From Rhodococcus ruber (lineage in GTDB: Bacteria > Actinomycetota > Actinomycetes > Mycobacteriales > Mycobacteriaceae): DNA of 64,000 nucleotides. The stretch lies in NCBI RefSeq assembly GCF_027270735.1, contig NZ_JAPWIJ010000004.1, forward strand, positions 248,001 to 312,000, in the 5' to 3' direction. Both the position numbers and the translations under genes were made by a program. Under the pieces are notes generated by a model. That model saw only the letters and a list, made by a program, of their open reading frames with translations, was not told the origin of the DNA and did not search any database. This document shows, in pieces, positions 47,006-56,538 of this stretch. Every line of letters begins with the position of its first letter. Position 1 is the first letter of the stretch.

Positions 47006-48280
47006 ATGACCGGCACCTACTCGGCGCACGACGTCGAACGATTCGTCACCGAACCCCCGAAGACCGCAGGCCTGAAACCGGGAACGAACAACGCCTCGCA
47101 TCGAAGTGCCTTCGCACGCGACCGGGCGCGGGTGCTGCACTGCGCTGCACTGCGCCGACTCGCAGACAAGACCCAGGTGACCGGGCCTCGGGACGGAGAC
47201 ACGCCGCGGACTCGGCTGACGCACTCGCTCGAAGTCGCGCAGATCGGACGCAGCATCGCCGAAGGCCTCGGCAGCGACCCCGATCTGGTCGATCTTGCGG
47301 GATTGGCCCACGACATCGGCCATCCGCCGTACGGCCACAACGGGGAACGGGCCCTCGACGAAGTGGCCGCGGACTGTGGTGGGTTCGAGGGCAACGCGCA
47401 GAACCTACGCATTCTCACCGGCCTCGAGCCGAAGATCCTCGACGCCGACGGGCGCAGCGCGGGATTGAACCTGACCCGAGCATCTCTCGATGCTGCGACC
47501 AAGTATCCATGGATCCGGCCGGCACCAGGCGCGAAATTCGGTGCCTACGACGACGACTCCGCGATTCTGGGCTGGGTACGTGACGGTGCACCGGACAAGC
47601 ACAAGTGCCTCGAAGCGCAGACCATGGATTGGTCCGACGACGTGGCCTACTCGGTGCACGATGTGGAGGACGGGGTCATCGACGCCCGCATCGATCTCCG
47701 CGCGCTGTCCGACCCGATCGAGCAACGCGCCCTCGCCGAACTCGGCGTCTCGGAATTTCGCGGACTCGATGTCGACGAGTTGATCGACGCTGCGAGCCGG
47801 TTGTCGAGGATGCCCGTCGTGATCGCCGTCGGACGCTACGACGGCACCCTCGAAGCATCCGTCGCACTCAAGCACATGACGAGCGAACTGGTCGGGCGCT
47901 TCGCGACAGCCGCCATCGAGGGGACCCACGAGAGATACGGCACCGCGCCGTTGAGCCGGTACGACGCGGACCTCGTGGTGCCGTCGATCGTCGGCTCGGA
48001 AGTTGCCTTGCTCAAGACCATGGCGCTGCGGTACGTGATGTCCGACGCCGGCCACAAGATCCGCCAGGAGCGCCAGCGTGATCGAATCCACCGCGTCGCC
48101 GAGTGGTTGCTGCGCTCGGCTCCAGGAGAGTTGGACCCCATCCTGGTCCCGGCCTGGCAGCGTGCAGACAGCGACGCCGAACGAACCCGAGTGGTCGTCG
48201 ATCAGATTGCCTCGTACACCGAAAGTCGACTCGAACTGATCGACAAACGTTCTCTGGGAGCGCAGGCCAGCTGGGGCTGA
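47006..48280 (+). CDS. dgt: dGTP triphosphohydrolase (HD domain)
   Basis: Dgt removes triphosphate from dGTP, or from several dNTPs, and tunes nucleotide pools. The 424-residue protein has the HD metal site in [20 protein letters not shown] and [19 protein letters not shown], and a third metal ligand region in [16 protein letters not shown]. The order dgt-dnaG-tRNA-Asn is conserved in mycobacteria. It lies 36 nt before dnaG. Confidence 0.94.
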   Translation: MTGTYSAHDVERFVTEPPKTAGLKPGTNNASHRSAFARDRARVLHCAALRRLADKTQVTGPRDGDTPRTRLTHSLEVAQIGRSIAEGLGSDPDLVDLAGLAHDIGHPPYGHNGERALDEVAADCGGFEGNAQNLRILTGLEPKILDADGRSAGLNLTRASLDAATKYPWIRPAPGAKFGAYDDDSAILGWVRDGAPDKHKCLEAQTMDWSDDVAYSVHDVEDGVIDARIDLRALSDPIEQRALAELGVSEFRGLDVDELIDAASRLSRMPVVIAVGRYDGTLEASVALKHMTSELVGRFATAAIEGTHERYGTAPLSRYDADLVVPSIVGSEVALLKTMALRYVMSDAGHKIRQERQRDRIHRVAEWLLRSAPGELDPILVPAWQRADSDAERTRVVVDQIASYTESRLELIDKRSLGAQASWG

Positions 48281-48316
48281 TCGCTCCGTCGATGATTCGC
48301 TACTAGACTGCCGTTC

Positions 48317-50233
48317 GTGGCCGGCCGAATCCCTGAACGCGACATTGCCGCCATTCGCGAACGCACACGGATCGAAGACATAGTCGGCGACTACGTCTCC
48401 CTCAAGCGCGCGGGCGGCGACTCCATGAAGGGTCTGTGCCCCTTCCACGACGAGAAGTCCCCCTCCTTCCATGTTCGGCCCAACCACGGTCACTATCACT
48501 GCTTCGGTTGCGGCGAGGGAGGTGACGCCTATTCCTTCCTCCAGAAGATTGAGCACATCTCCTTCGTGGAGGCCGTCGAGCAACTCGCCGATCGCCTGAA
48601 CTACTCGATCTCCTACGAGGGTGGCGGACCGTCGGTTCAACGTGACCGTGGCACCCGTGCACGCCTGATCGCCGCGAACGCCGCAGCGCAGGAGTTCTAC
48701 GCAGGCAGGCTCAGCGGCCCCGACGCCCAGACCGCACGTGACTATCTCACCGAACGCAACTTCGACGGCCATGCCGCACTGGCCTACGGCTGCGGATACG
48801 CACCCGACGGCTGGGACACCCTCACCAAACACCTGCTGGGCAAGGGGTTCGAGGCCAAGGAGATAGTCGACGCGGGCCTGGCGACACCCGGCAAGCGCGG
48901 CACACCCATCGACCGTTTCCGGCGTCGACTGGTGTGGCCCATTCGCAGTCAGAGCGGCGACGTCATCGGTTTCGGCGCCCGCAAGCTGTTCGACGACGAC
49001 ACGATGCCGGGTAAGTACATCAACACCCCGGAAACCATGCTGTACAAGAAGTCTCAGGTGTTGTTCGGTCTCGACCTGGCGCGCAAGGAAATCGCGAAAT
49101 CGCATCAGGCCGTCATCGTCGAGGGCTACACCGACGTCATGGCCATGCATCTGGCCGGGGTCAAGACGGCGGTGGCGTCCTGCGGTACCGCATTCGGCGA
49201 GGACCACCTGGCCATGCTGCGCCGTTTGATGATGGACGACAGCTACTTTCGCGGCGAAGTGATCTACACCTTCGACGGAGACGATGCCGGGCAGGCCGCC
49301 GCCATGAAGGCATTCGAGGGTGATCAGAAGATTGCCGGACAGACCTTCGTCGCCGTCGCGCCCGACGGAATGGACCCGTGCGACCTGCGTTTGAAGTCCG
49401 GCGACAACGCGGTTCGCGATCTGGTCGCCCGGCGTACCCCGATGTTTGCCTTCGTAGTCAAATCACTACTGCGAGAACATGATCTGGACACGCCCGAGGG
49501 GCGCGTCGAGGCGTTGAAGCGAACCGTGCCCGTGGTTGCCCGCATCAAAGACGCGTCGCTTCGGGACGAGTACGCACGGCAATTGGCCGGGTGGACCGGG
49601 TGGGACGACACCGCCATGGTCCTCGCACGCGTGCGCGACGAAGCGAAGAAGGGGGCTCGGGGCGACACCAGCGGCAAGCGTGTGCCGTTCGAGAAGCGTC
49701 AGGCGACGCCGACCGAGGCCCCGGCCGGGCCGCCGCGTCCGAACCCCACCGATCCGTCTCTGTGGCCGCAGCGGGAGGCTCTCAAGGCGGTACTGCAGAT
49801 GCCTGCCATGGCAGGCACGGTGTTCGATTCACTCCCGCCGGAGAGCTTCCATCACCCGGCGTACTCGGCCGTGCGCGACGCGGTGGCTGCTGCTGGAGGC
49901 ACCGCCGCAGGACTGGGCGGAGGGGAATGGGTCGATGCCGTGGCCAAGCAGGCCAAGGACGCGGTAGTGGTGTCGTTGGTGACCGAGCTGGCTGTCGACC
50001 CGATGCGTGTGGCCGACGACGCACTGACGCGCTACATCTCGGGCGTACTTGCGAGGTTGCAGGAAGTGTGGGTCGGCCAACAGGTGGCCGAACTCAAGTC
50101 GAAGCTGCAGCGCATGTCGCCGGTGGAGAAACCCGACGACTACAACGCGCTGTTCGGCGATCTCATCGCCCTCGAGCAGTACCGCCGGAGTCTGCTCGAG
50201 CTCGCCGTCGGAAGTGTCGCCGAGGTCGGTTAG
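48317..50233 (+). CDS. dnaG: DNA primase
   Basis: DnaG synthesises RNA primers for replication. The 638-residue protein has the N-terminal zinc ribbon ([13 protein letters not shown] ... [10 protein letters not shown]) and the TOPRIM core with [14 protein letters not shown] and [15 protein letters not shown] for metal binding. A C-terminal helicase-binding domain follows a proline-rich linker (about residue 470). GTG 48317 fits the family start [22 protein letters not shown]. Its stop overlaps the convergent small gene by 4 nt. Confidence 0.97.
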   Translation: MAGRIPERDIAAIRERTRIEDIVGDYVSLKRAGGDSMKGLCPFHDEKSPSFHVRPNHGHYHCFGCGEGGDAYSFLQKIEHISFVEAVEQLADRLNYSISYEGGGPSVQRDRGTRARLIAANAAAQEFYAGRLSGPDAQTARDYLTERNFDGHAALAYGCGYAPDGWDTLTKHLLGKGFEAKEIVDAGLATPGKRGTPIDRFRRRLVWPIRSQSGDVIGFGARKLFDDDTMPGKYINTPETMLYKKSQVLFGLDLARKEIAKSHQAVIVEGYTDVMAMHLAGVKTAVASCGTAFGEDHLAMLRRLMMDDSYFRGEVIYTFDGDDAGQAAAMKAFEGDQKIAGQTFVAVAPDGMDPCDLRLKSGDNAVRDLVARRTPMFAFVVKSLLREHDLDTPEGRVEALKRTVPVVARIKDASLRDEYARQLAGWTGWDDTAMVLARVRDEAKKGARGDTSGKRVPFEKRQATPTEAPAGPPRPNPTDPSLWPQREALKAVLQMPAMAGTVFDSLPPESFHHPAYSAVRDAVAAAGGTAAGLGGGEWVDAVAKQAKDAVVVSLVTELAVDPMRVADDALTRYISGVLARLQEVWVGQQVAELKSKLQRMSPVEKPDDYNALFGDLIALEQYRRSLLELAVGSVAEVG

Positions 50234-50475
50234 CGACGCAGCTGATCGCGCGGAACGTAGACCTGGGTCTCGTCGTCGATCGGCTGCATCGGCTCCAGCC
50301 GCGGCTGGGTGTTGAGGGAATCGGAGAGCTTCTGACGGCCGACTTCGATGGCCTTCTTGGTAGCCGGAGACGACGCAACAGCGCTTGCCGTCTTGCGAAT
50401 CTGCTCGTACCGGCCCCGGCCGGCCTTGGCACCGAGCACATATGCAGCTCCAGCCGCCAGTACCAAACGAATCAT
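50230..50475 (-). CDS. Small conserved protein next to dnaG
   Basis: This 81-residue protein starts MIRLVLAAGAAYVLGAKAGRGRYEQI, a short hydrophobic N-terminus with a glycine-rich turn, followed by a basic helix (RKTASAVASSPATKKAIEVG) and an acidic tail. It looks like a small membrane-associated protein. A gene of the same size and place exists in mycobacteria. ATG 50475 is preferred; the frame is open further upstream without conservation. Function unknown. Confidence 0.7.
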   Translation of the reverse strand: MIRLVLAAGAAYVLGAKAGRGRYEQIRKTASAVASSPATKKAIEVGRQKLSDSLNTQPRLEPMQPIDDETQVYVPRDQLRR

Positions 50476-50624
50476 CAGTGGGTCCTTCCGTAGAGCGTGC
50501 GGCTGTACCTCCATCTTGCCCGACGAAGCTTCGATGAAGCTCGAGCAGGGCGATTTGGTACTCACCAGGGTGTGTGCGCTATTGTTTCCAACGGCTCGCA
50601 CGAGAGTGTGAAGCCGCGAGGTAA

Positions 50625-50697
50625 TCCCCCATAGCTCAATTGGCAGAGCATTCGACTGTTAATCGAAGGGTTCCTGGTTCGAGTCCAGGTGGGGGAG
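50625..50697 (+). tRNA. tRNA-Asn (GTT)
   Basis: A 73-nt cloverleaf has acceptor stem TCCCCCA/TGGGGGA, a D arm with AGCTCAATTGGCAGAGC, anticodon loop CTGTTAA (anticodon GTT) and T arm CCTGGTTCGAGTCCAGG. The CCA end is not encoded. It lies between the small dnaG-linked gene and the gamma-butyrolactone cassette, and a terminator follows directly. Confidence 0.97.
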
Positions 50698-50700
50698 CGC

Positions 50701-50734
50701 AATCCCCGTCCGGTTCTCCGGGCGGGGATTTTTG
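50701..50734 (+). terminator. Intrinsic terminator of tRNA-Asn
   Basis: AATCCCCGTCCGG pairs with CCGGGCGGGGATT around a TTCT loop (one G-T wobble) and is followed by a run of T residues. It starts 3 nt after the tRNA. Confidence 0.85.
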
Positions 50735-50886
50735 TCGTCATGGTCGGTGGTACCACCGGTCCCGGTCAGTTATCAGATCGTGACGCTGTTGGCTGTATAT
50801 CGATTGAATGAATCCCTCCGACGGATGCCGGTTTTGTCGGTCGGCCGCGACATACTGAACGAGCGGTCCGGGAGGCTCAACAGTGC

Positions 50887-50912
50887 TATAAAAAACCGGA
50901 TCGGTCGGTTTT
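50887..50912 (+). promoter_or_regulatory. Promoter with butyrolactone-receptor-type operator before the AfsA gene
   Basis: TGCTATAAA (extended -10; hexamer 50887-50892) is followed at once by the inverted repeat AAAACCG (50892-50898) and CGGTTTT (50906-50912) with a 7-nt centre. The repeat covers the expected transcription start. The right part, GGTCGGTTTTA, resembles the half-site of ArpA/ScbR-type receptors. It should be the target of the receptor encoded two genes away. AAGGGG at 50914-50918 is the ribosome-binding site of the gene at 50923. Confidence 0.65.
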
Positions 50913-50922
50913 AAGGGGCTTC

Positions 50923-51837
50923 ATGAGTTTGAGTTACGCAGCAACCGTTCCTCGTCACCTCGTGCATCGGCGTTCGCCGGCCGACGTGCTGTTGACCGAT
51001 TACGAAACGGTGGACGGAACCCATCGCGCGGCTGTTCAGCTTCCGACTTCCCATCGGATGTTCGCTCCGGTTCGTCGAACCCACGACTCGCTGATGGTGG
51101 CCGAGGCTCTGCGCCAAGCGATCAGCCTGTTCTGCCACGTCAATCACGGAGTGCCACTCGACCATGTCGTCTTCATCGAGCACTCTCGCTTCGAGATTCT
51201 CGATCCGCTGTCGGTCGACGAGATCGACGATTCGCTCGTCGCCGAGTCGATCACGACAGACGTGACGTTCGACGACGTTTCGATGGACAACATGAAGTTG
51301 TCGGCCAAGCTGTTGAACGGCAACCGACTCGTTGCGTTCGGAACGGCGTCGGTACGATCGCTCGGCCCCGAGGTCTACTCGCAATTTCGCACCTCCTCGA
51401 TGGCCGACCCCCACTTCCGGTATCTGCCGGCCGGCACCGAAGTGGTCGAGGCCCCCGCCGTAGGACGGCTCGATCCATCCGACGTCGTGCTGGCACGGCA
51501 CACCTCGGACGGGACGATCGTCGTCGCACCCGATCCTCGTAACCTGGCGATGTTCGACCATTCCGTCGAATATCTTCCCGGCGTGACCATGCTCGAAGCC
51601 GCCCGTCAGGCATTGCGTCTGGCGACCGGAACGCCGATGCTGGACTTCACTTCGTGCGAGGTGCGCTTCATGGGGTTCGCCGAGTGGGCGAATCCGTGCT
51701 CGGTCATCGTCGACACCGACCCAACGGACGGCGTTCACCGCATCCAGTTCGAGCACGACGGTTCCGTGCTGTCGGCCATCTCCGTCACGGCGACATCGGA
51801 ACCGTGGCTGGTACCTAGTGAACGTTCCAGTCGATAA
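50923..51837 (+). CDS. AfsA-family gamma-butyrolactone (A-factor) synthase
   Basis: This 304-residue protein has two AfsA hot-dog repeats: the first with PTSHRMFAPVRRTHDSLMVAE and FIEHSRFEI, the second with DPRNLAMFDHSVEYLPGVTMLEAARQA and FMGFAEWANPCSV. AfsA enzymes condense dihydroxyacetone phosphate with a beta-ketoacyl-ACP to start gamma-butyrolactone hormone synthesis. The operator-like repeat upstream and the convergent ArpA-type receptor (23-nt 3' overlap) make a complete sense-and-make module. The R. jostii gbl cluster is the closest described analogue I know. The start has a good ribosome-binding site. Confidence 0.9.
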   Translation: MSLSYAATVPRHLVHRRSPADVLLTDYETVDGTHRAAVQLPTSHRMFAPVRRTHDSLMVAEALRQAISLFCHVNHGVPLDHVVFIEHSRFEILDPLSVDEIDDSLVAESITTDVTFDDVSMDNMKLSAKLLNGNRLVAFGTASVRSLGPEVYSQFRTSSMADPHFRYLPAGTEVVEAPAVGRLDPSDVVLARHTSDGTIVVAPDPRNLAMFDHSVEYLPGVTMLEAARQALRLATGTPMLDFTSCEVRFMGFAEWANPCSVIVDTDPTDGVHRIQFEHDGSVLSAISVTATSEPWLVPSERSSR

Positions 51838-52456
51838 GCGGCCCGTCGACCACAGACCGGAGCCGGGGGAGCCGTCGGCGCGGTACCACCGAGGGCAGTA
51901 GTAAGTGCCACATCTCGGTCATGCGCAGCTGTAGGTCGGCGCGGCCGGTGAGCATCTCCGAGACGGTCTGCACTCCGGTGAACGACGCGACGATCAGCCT
52001 GGCGAGCGCCACGACATCCACATCGTCGGTCACGTCGCCTTCGTTCTGAGCGCGGCCGGTCAGTGTGGCGATCATCTCGATCCAATCGTCGAACGATCGA
52101 GCGTTCGGATTCTGCGCCGTTGTCGATTCCAATGTCAGCCGCATACCGCCACGCGCGATCGATTCCGTCTGCAGCTGACGCGCCAGTTCCTTGGTGATGA
52201 GGATCAACGCATCGAACGCCTTCGGTGTGTGTTCGATGATGGTGACGGTGGCGGCCGTCGCCAGGGCGAGCTGCGCGTCGATCACCGCCTGTGCGAGCTC
52301 CTCCTTGGAAGAGAAATGGAAGTACATCGCGCCCTTGCTGACCCCGGCATGGGCGATGATGGTGCTCAAACTTGCTGTGCCGTAACCGAACTTGTCGAAA
52401 CTGGCAGCGGCTCCCTCGAGTACGGCCTGCCTGGTGGATGCTGCACGCTCTTGCAT
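51815..52456 (-). CDS. ArpA/ScbR-type gamma-butyrolactone receptor (TetR family)
   Basis: This 213-residue repressor has the receptor-type N-terminal helix-turn-helix (ASLSTIIAHAGVSKGAMYFHF, then SSKEELAQAV). The ligand domain has the segment ARGGMRL and a GVQTVSEMLTGRADLQLR block that resembles ScbR, including the conserved pattern F-G-Q-VS-DL-R. Ligand binding should release it from DNA. ATG 52456 matches the QERAASTRQAV start of relatives. It is convergent with the AfsA gene and 57 nt downstream of the SDR gene on the same strand. Confidence 0.87.
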   Translation of the reverse strand: MQERAASTRQAVLEGAAASFDKFGYGTASLSTIIAHAGVSKGAMYFHFSSKEELAQAVIDAQLALATAATVTIIEHTPKAFDALILITKELARQLQTESIARGGMRLTLESTTAQNPNARSFDDWIEMIATLTGRAQNEGDVTDDVDVVALARLIVASFTGVQTVSEMLTGRADLQLRMTEMWHLLLPSVVPRRRLPRLRSVVDGPLIDWNVH

Positions 52457-52513
52457 CGGTCGACAATAGCTGTTACGCGGGTTCACGGCACAGCGTGTGG
52501 AGTTACCGGCGAT

Positions 52514-53347
52514 TCACCGGTAGTCGGTGTCGGAACCCATGGGGCGAACCTCGCGCACCCGATCGAGTCGATCCTGAAGGTAGGTCTCGATCCACTCGAA
52601 CGACGTCGCCCCCAGCGGCAGGCGCAGTGGGGGAGCGTCCGAGGAAATTGCAGCCAGGACGGCATCGGCGCCGCGGCGCGGGTCGCCGGCCTGCTTGCCG
52701 TGGGTGGCCTCGAATGCGGTTCGGGCCGGTCCGATCAGCCCGGCGTAATCGTCCAGCGGCGTTCCCCACTGCATCGATCGGCCGCTTGCGTCGGTTCGGA
52801 ACGGGCCGGGTTCGACGATGGTCACGCCGATACCGAGATGACGCACCTCGTCGGCAAGCGCTTCCGAAAATCCTTCCAGTGCAAATTTGCTCCCGGCATA
52901 AGCGGTTCCGCCGGGACCGGGTACCACGCCGATGACCGAGGACATCTGCACGATGTGGCCGCGTCGTCGCGCCCGCATCGAGGGCAGTACCGCCCGAGTG
53001 ACAGCGAGCGGGCCGAAGAAGTTGACGTCGACGTTGTCGCGGAATTGCCGGTCGTCGATCTCCTCGAATGCGCCGAGCAGACCGTAACCCGCATTGTTGA
53101 CCAGGACATCGATACGTCCGAACCGTCCGAGAGCGCGGGCGACGGCAGAATCGACCGATTCCTGGTCGGTCACGTCGAGTCGAGCGTGGAGCAACCGGTC
53201 GCCTTCCGGTCCCTCGAGGTCGGCAACGTCGCGGGCCGTCGCGACCACCCGGTCGCCTGCGTCGAGCGCGGCACGAACGAATTCGCGGCCGAAACCCGAG
53301 CTGGCTCCGGTGATCAACCAGACCCTGCTCGATAACGTCGTGTCCAT
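52514..53347 (-). CDS. Short-chain dehydrogenase/reductase
   Basis: This 277-residue classical SDR has the cofactor motif TGASSGFGREF (about residues 13-23), NNAGYG, the catalytic Ser in MSSVIG and Tyr/Lys in YAGSKFALEGF. It could reduce the keto group or butenolide in butyrolactone biosynthesis, as separate reductases do in Streptomyces. It could equally be an unrelated NADP reductase. It lies upstream of the receptor gene on the same strand with a 57-nt gap. GGAAGG 9 nt before ATG 53347 supports the start. Confidence 0.88.
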   Translation of the reverse strand: MDTTLSSRVWLITGASSGFGREFVRAALDAGDRVVATARDVADLEGPEGDRLLHARLDVTDQESVDSAVARALGRFGRIDVLVNNAGYGLLGAFEEIDDRQFRDNVDVNFFGPLAVTRAVLPSMRARRRGHIVQMSSVIGVVPGPGGTAYAGSKFALEGFSEALADEVRHLGIGVTIVEPGPFRTDASGRSMQWGTPLDDYAGLIGPARTAFEATHGKQAGDPRRGADAVLAAISSDAPPLRLPLGATSFEWIETYLQDRLDRVREVRPMGSDTDYR

Positions 53348-53410
53348 CTCGGTATGCCTTCCGGGGGTGGTATCGATCGTGAGCCGCGATAACGGTAGTA
53401 ACGGGAGACG

Positions 53411-53914
53411 ATGGTGAGCAAGCGAATTGATGGCACCCTGTTTGCCATGGTCAATACGAGTGCAGGAATCCTGTTGTATCGCGTCGGTGCCGACGGTCCG
53501 GAGGTCCTGATCGCACACCCCGGCGGACCGTTCTGGGCGCGTAAGGACGACGGAGCGTGGTCGATCGTCAAAGGGCTACCGATCGAAGGCGAGGACATGT
53601 GGACTGCGGCCCGCAGAGAGTTCCGGGAGGAAGTCGGGATGGACGTGCCCGCCGGAGAACACGTGGAGCTCGGCACCGTCACACAGCGCGGTGGAAAGAT
53701 CGTCACCGCCTTCGGCGTCGAAGCCGATCTGGACGTCTCGAATGCGGTGAGCAACACATTCGAGATCGAGTGGCCACCAAAATCCGGCGTAATGGCCTCG
53801 TTTCCCGAGGTAGACCGCGTCGAATGGTTCGGGCTCGCACAGGCGAGGGAGAAGCTGCTGGCGGCGCAGCACCCGTTTCTCGATGCTGTGGAGGCGGTTG
53901 TCTCAGCGCGATAG
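53411..53914 (+). CDS. NUDIX hydrolase
   Basis: This protein of up to 167 residues has a complete Nudix box, GLPIEGEDMWTAARREFREEVGM (given as G-x5-E-x7-REFREEVGM; about residues 55-77), which binds Mg2+ and hydrolyses a diphosphate linked to another group. The substrate is unknown. Starts at 53411, GTG 53414 and ATG 53447 are all possible; the last begins just before the conserved SAGILLYRV strand. It is divergent from the SDR gene. Confidence 0.85.
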   Translation: MVSKRIDGTLFAMVNTSAGILLYRVGADGPEVLIAHPGGPFWARKDDGAWSIVKGLPIEGEDMWTAARREFREEVGMDVPAGEHVELGTVTQRGGKIVTAFGVEADLDVSNAVSNTFEIEWPPKSGVMASFPEVDRVEWFGLAQAREKLLAAQHPFLDAVEAVVSAR

Positions 53915-53990
53915 TTTCGGCATGCGGGCCCGGGGTATCCAGCGGCCGTAAAATGACGAGATTCGCAGATGCAGGGTGGGGAAGTGGATC

Positions 53991-54170
53991 ATGATGCCGA
54001 CGGATGCGTCCAGCGCACAGACCATGATGGAAACGTCTCCGGTGGAAACGGCTGTGGTGGACGCCTCGCTCCTGGAGACACGGTGGGGCGGACGCGTCGT
54101 CGCGTCGGCGTTCGTTGTGTTGACCGCGGGGCTGTCGTGGTTATTCGCGGCCACCGCCATGATCGGCTAG
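53991..54170 (+). CDS. Small membrane protein, function unknown
   Basis: This 59-residue ORF starts at ATG 53991. A polar N-terminal half (MMPTDASSAQTMMETS) leads into a single hydrophobic helix near the C-terminus (VVASAFVVLTAGLSWLFAA). The gene lies 55 nt before the MFS exporter on the same strand and could be its small partner. Support is only the transmembrane pattern and position. Confidence 0.45.
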   Translation: MMPTDASSAQTMMETSPVETAVVDASLLETRWGGRVVASAFVVLTAGLSWLFAATAMIG

Positions 54171-54225
54171 CCTCCATCGGTCGGTTGGCCGATACTGCTC
54201 AGCTACTACTACGAAGGGCAGCACA

Positions 54226-55692
54226 GTGACCGACCGCAGTGTCTCCGCAACTCCACCGGCGATCGAGGTGCCCAGGCGCGCCTGGCAGGCGCTGGTGGTT
54301 CTGTTGCTGGGCATGTTCATGGCACTGCTCGACACCACCATCGTGAATGTGGCTCTGCCGACTATCAGCACCACGTTGGACGCGTCGGAATCGGTTCTGT
54401 CGTGGATCATCTCGGGGTACGCACTGGCCTTCGGCCTGGCTCTGATTCCTGCGGGCAAGGTAGGCGACCGCGTCGGTCACAAGTGGGTGTTCTTCACCGG
54501 CCTCGCGCTGTTCACCGTCGCGAGCTTCGCGTGTGGTCTCGCTCAGGACGACCTGCAGTTGGTGGTTGCCAGGGTGGTACAAGGTCTGGCCGGCGGCATG
54601 TTCGTACCCGCGGTCACGGCATTCATACAGCTGCTGTTTCCGGGGCCTGTGCGAGGCAAGGCTTTTGCCATCATGGGTGCCGTCATCGGAGTGTCGACTG
54701 CGCTGGGACCCATCGTCGGAGGCCTGATCATTCAGGCGTTCGGCGACGAGAACGGCTGGCGATTGGTCTTCTGGGTCAATCTGCCCATCGGAATCGTCGG
54801 TCTGGTCGCTGCGGCTGTGTTGCTACCGGGCAAGGAAGATTCCGCTCCCACGTCCCGCCCCGGAATCGACTGGCTCGGACTGGTTCTCATCTCCGCAGGA
54901 CTGATAGCCCTGCTCGTTCCGTTGATCGAGGGCCAAGAACTGGGCTGGCCGCTGTGGACCTACCTGACGATCGCTGCGGGTCTGGGGTTGATCGCAGCGT
55001 TCGGATGGTGGGAGGTGATCCACACCGGCCGTGGACGCAGTCCGCTGGTGCCACCGCGGCTGTTCACCCGTCCGGCGTTCACCGGAGGTGTGATTCTCGC
55101 CCTCGTCTACTTCGCGGCCTTCACCAGCATCTTCTTCACCATCTCGCTGCTGTGGCAGACCGGACTCGGCAATACGGCTCTGTCGTCGGGACTGGTGTCG
55201 ATACCGTTCGCGATCGGCAGCATCATCGCATCGTCACAGAGCAACAAGTTGACCGTCCGTCTCGGTCGCACCGTTCTGATACTCGGAGCGTCACTCGTAT
55301 CGATCGGGTTGATCTGGCTGTGGATCATCCTGGCGACCAGCTCGGCCGACACCATCTCGCACTGGACGCTGTTGGTTCCGCTGTTCATCGCGGGTCTCGG
55401 CAACGGTGCGTTCATCGCACCCAACGCACAGTTCATAGTGGCGACTGTCGATCGCGACGACGCAGGCGCAGCAAGCGGAGTCATCTCCACGATGCAGCGT
55501 GTCGGCTCCGCGATCGGTATTGCCGTGATCGGCAGCGTGCTGTTCGGGAGTTTGGACATCACCGGGCCCGACACCGTCGGATCGGGTTTTCTGCACGGGG
55601 CGGCCATGGCAATGGCGGTCAGTGCGGCGTTCAGTGTGGTGGCGCTGGCGCTGGTCTTCGCACTCCCCAAGAAGGTTCAGGGCGCGCGCTGA
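54226..55692 (+). CDS. MFS drug exporter, DHA2 family (14 TM)
   Basis: This 488-residue transporter has 14 predicted helices of the EmrB/QacA type. Helix 1 contains LDTTIVNVALPTI, the DHA2 hallmark, and GKVGDRVGHKWVFFTGLALF is the family loop motif. It exports drugs or metabolites with proton exchange. GTG 54226 is the start; it converges with the GAF-ANTAR gene after a 10-nt gap. Its closeness to the butyrolactone cassette raises the possibility of export of a regulated product, which is only an inference. Confidence 0.92.
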   Translation: MTDRSVSATPPAIEVPRRAWQALVVLLLGMFMALLDTTIVNVALPTISTTLDASESVLSWIISGYALAFGLALIPAGKVGDRVGHKWVFFTGLALFTVASFACGLAQDDLQLVVARVVQGLAGGMFVPAVTAFIQLLFPGPVRGKAFAIMGAVIGVSTALGPIVGGLIIQAFGDENGWRLVFWVNLPIGIVGLVAAAVLLPGKEDSAPTSRPGIDWLGLVLISAGLIALLVPLIEGQELGWPLWTYLTIAAGLGLIAAFGWWEVIHTGRGRSPLVPPRLFTRPAFTGGVILALVYFAAFTSIFFTISLLWQTGLGNTALSSGLVSIPFAIGSIIASSQSNKLTVRLGRTVLILGASLVSIGLIWLWIILATSSADTISHWTLLVPLFIAGLGNGAFIAPNAQFIVATVDRDDAGAASGVISTMQRVGSAIGIAVIGSVLFGSLDITGPDTVGSGFLHGAAMAMAVSAAFSVVALALVFALPKKVQGAR

Positions 55693-55702
55693 GCACACTT
55701 GC

Positions 55703-56425
55703 TCAGCTGTTCAAGCCTTTGCTGTGCCGATCGACGACAGACGCTGCGAGGTCGGCAATCTTGACGTTCAAGTCCTGGGAAGACTTACGCAGTAGGGCGA
55801 ACGCCTCGTCGCCCGACACGTCGTGCAGAGCCATGATCAAACCGATGGCTTTGCCGATCTCCCTGTTGCTTTCGAGCCCGTCACGGAGCGTCGACGCTTC
55901 CTGTCCGTTCATGACCGCGGCAACGGTGACCGCTGTGAACGCAGTCAGAATGATCGCCTTGCTCGCGCTGTCGGTGTCGAAGACACCCGGCTGGTCGGTG
56001 AACAGGTTGAGCGCGCCCACCTTCTGATCGTCCACCTTGAGCCGAAATCCCATGGCACCTCGCACCGGCGTGCGGTTCAACACACCGCGAGCCATCGCAG
56101 GCCACTGGGTGGGGGTGCGAAAGTCGGCTTCGAGCTGGGCTGCCTCGCTGGTGATCGCGTCCAGACAGGGGCCTTCGCCGGTAGCGCGCTCGATGTCGTC
56201 GACAACGCGGGCGATGTCGTCCGAGGCTGCGACGGTGACGGGCTTTCCGTGGCGCATCAACATCAGGCTGGCGTGATCGCAATGCGGAACGATCAGTACG
56301 GCAGCGTTGCAGATCGCAGTGTAGATCTCCTCGGCGCTGCTGCCTCGGTACACGATGTCGGCCAGAGCGGCGAACACCGTGGCCGGATCGGTCGACGGGC
56401 TGTCGTGCTGCGAGACGTCGTTCAC
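55703..56425 (-). CDS. GAF-ANTAR transcription antitermination regulator
   Basis: This 240-residue regulator has an N-terminal GAF sensor domain (about residues 15-165, with SLMLMRHGKPVTVAASDD and ATGEGPCLDAI). The C-terminal ANTAR RNA-binding domain contains SNREIGKAIGLIMALHDVSG (about 178-230). ANTAR proteins bind paired stem-loops in nascent RNA and prevent termination. The target RNA is not evident nearby. The GTG at 56425 is the start; it is divergent from the UspA gene. Confidence 0.9.
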   Translation of the reverse strand: MNDVSQHDSPSTDPATVFAALADIVYRGSSAEEIYTAICNAAVLIVPHCDHASLMLMRHGKPVTVAASDDIARVVDDIERATGEGPCLDAITSEAAQLEADFRTPTQWPAMARGVLNRTPVRGAMGFRLKVDDQKVGALNLFTDQPGVFDTDSASKAIILTAFTAVTVAAVMNGQEASTLRDGLESNREIGKAIGLIMALHDVSGDEAFALLRKSSQDLNVKIADLAASVVDRHSKGLNS

Positions 56426-56538
56426 TTACAACTCCCGTCCTGTGTGATCGTTCGAGCAACCGATATTCGATGTGAAGCAACCGTACCGCCACGGCATGGG
56501 GTGTTCGAACGGGCGGGTACCGGCAGTAGCCTCAGGTC

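Noticed and set aside
52504..52522. Short inverted repeat TACCGG/CCGGTA at the end of the SDR gene as a terminator
   Set aside because: Only 6 bp, overlaps the stop codon and has no T-run; the SDR and receptor genes could still be co-transcribed.
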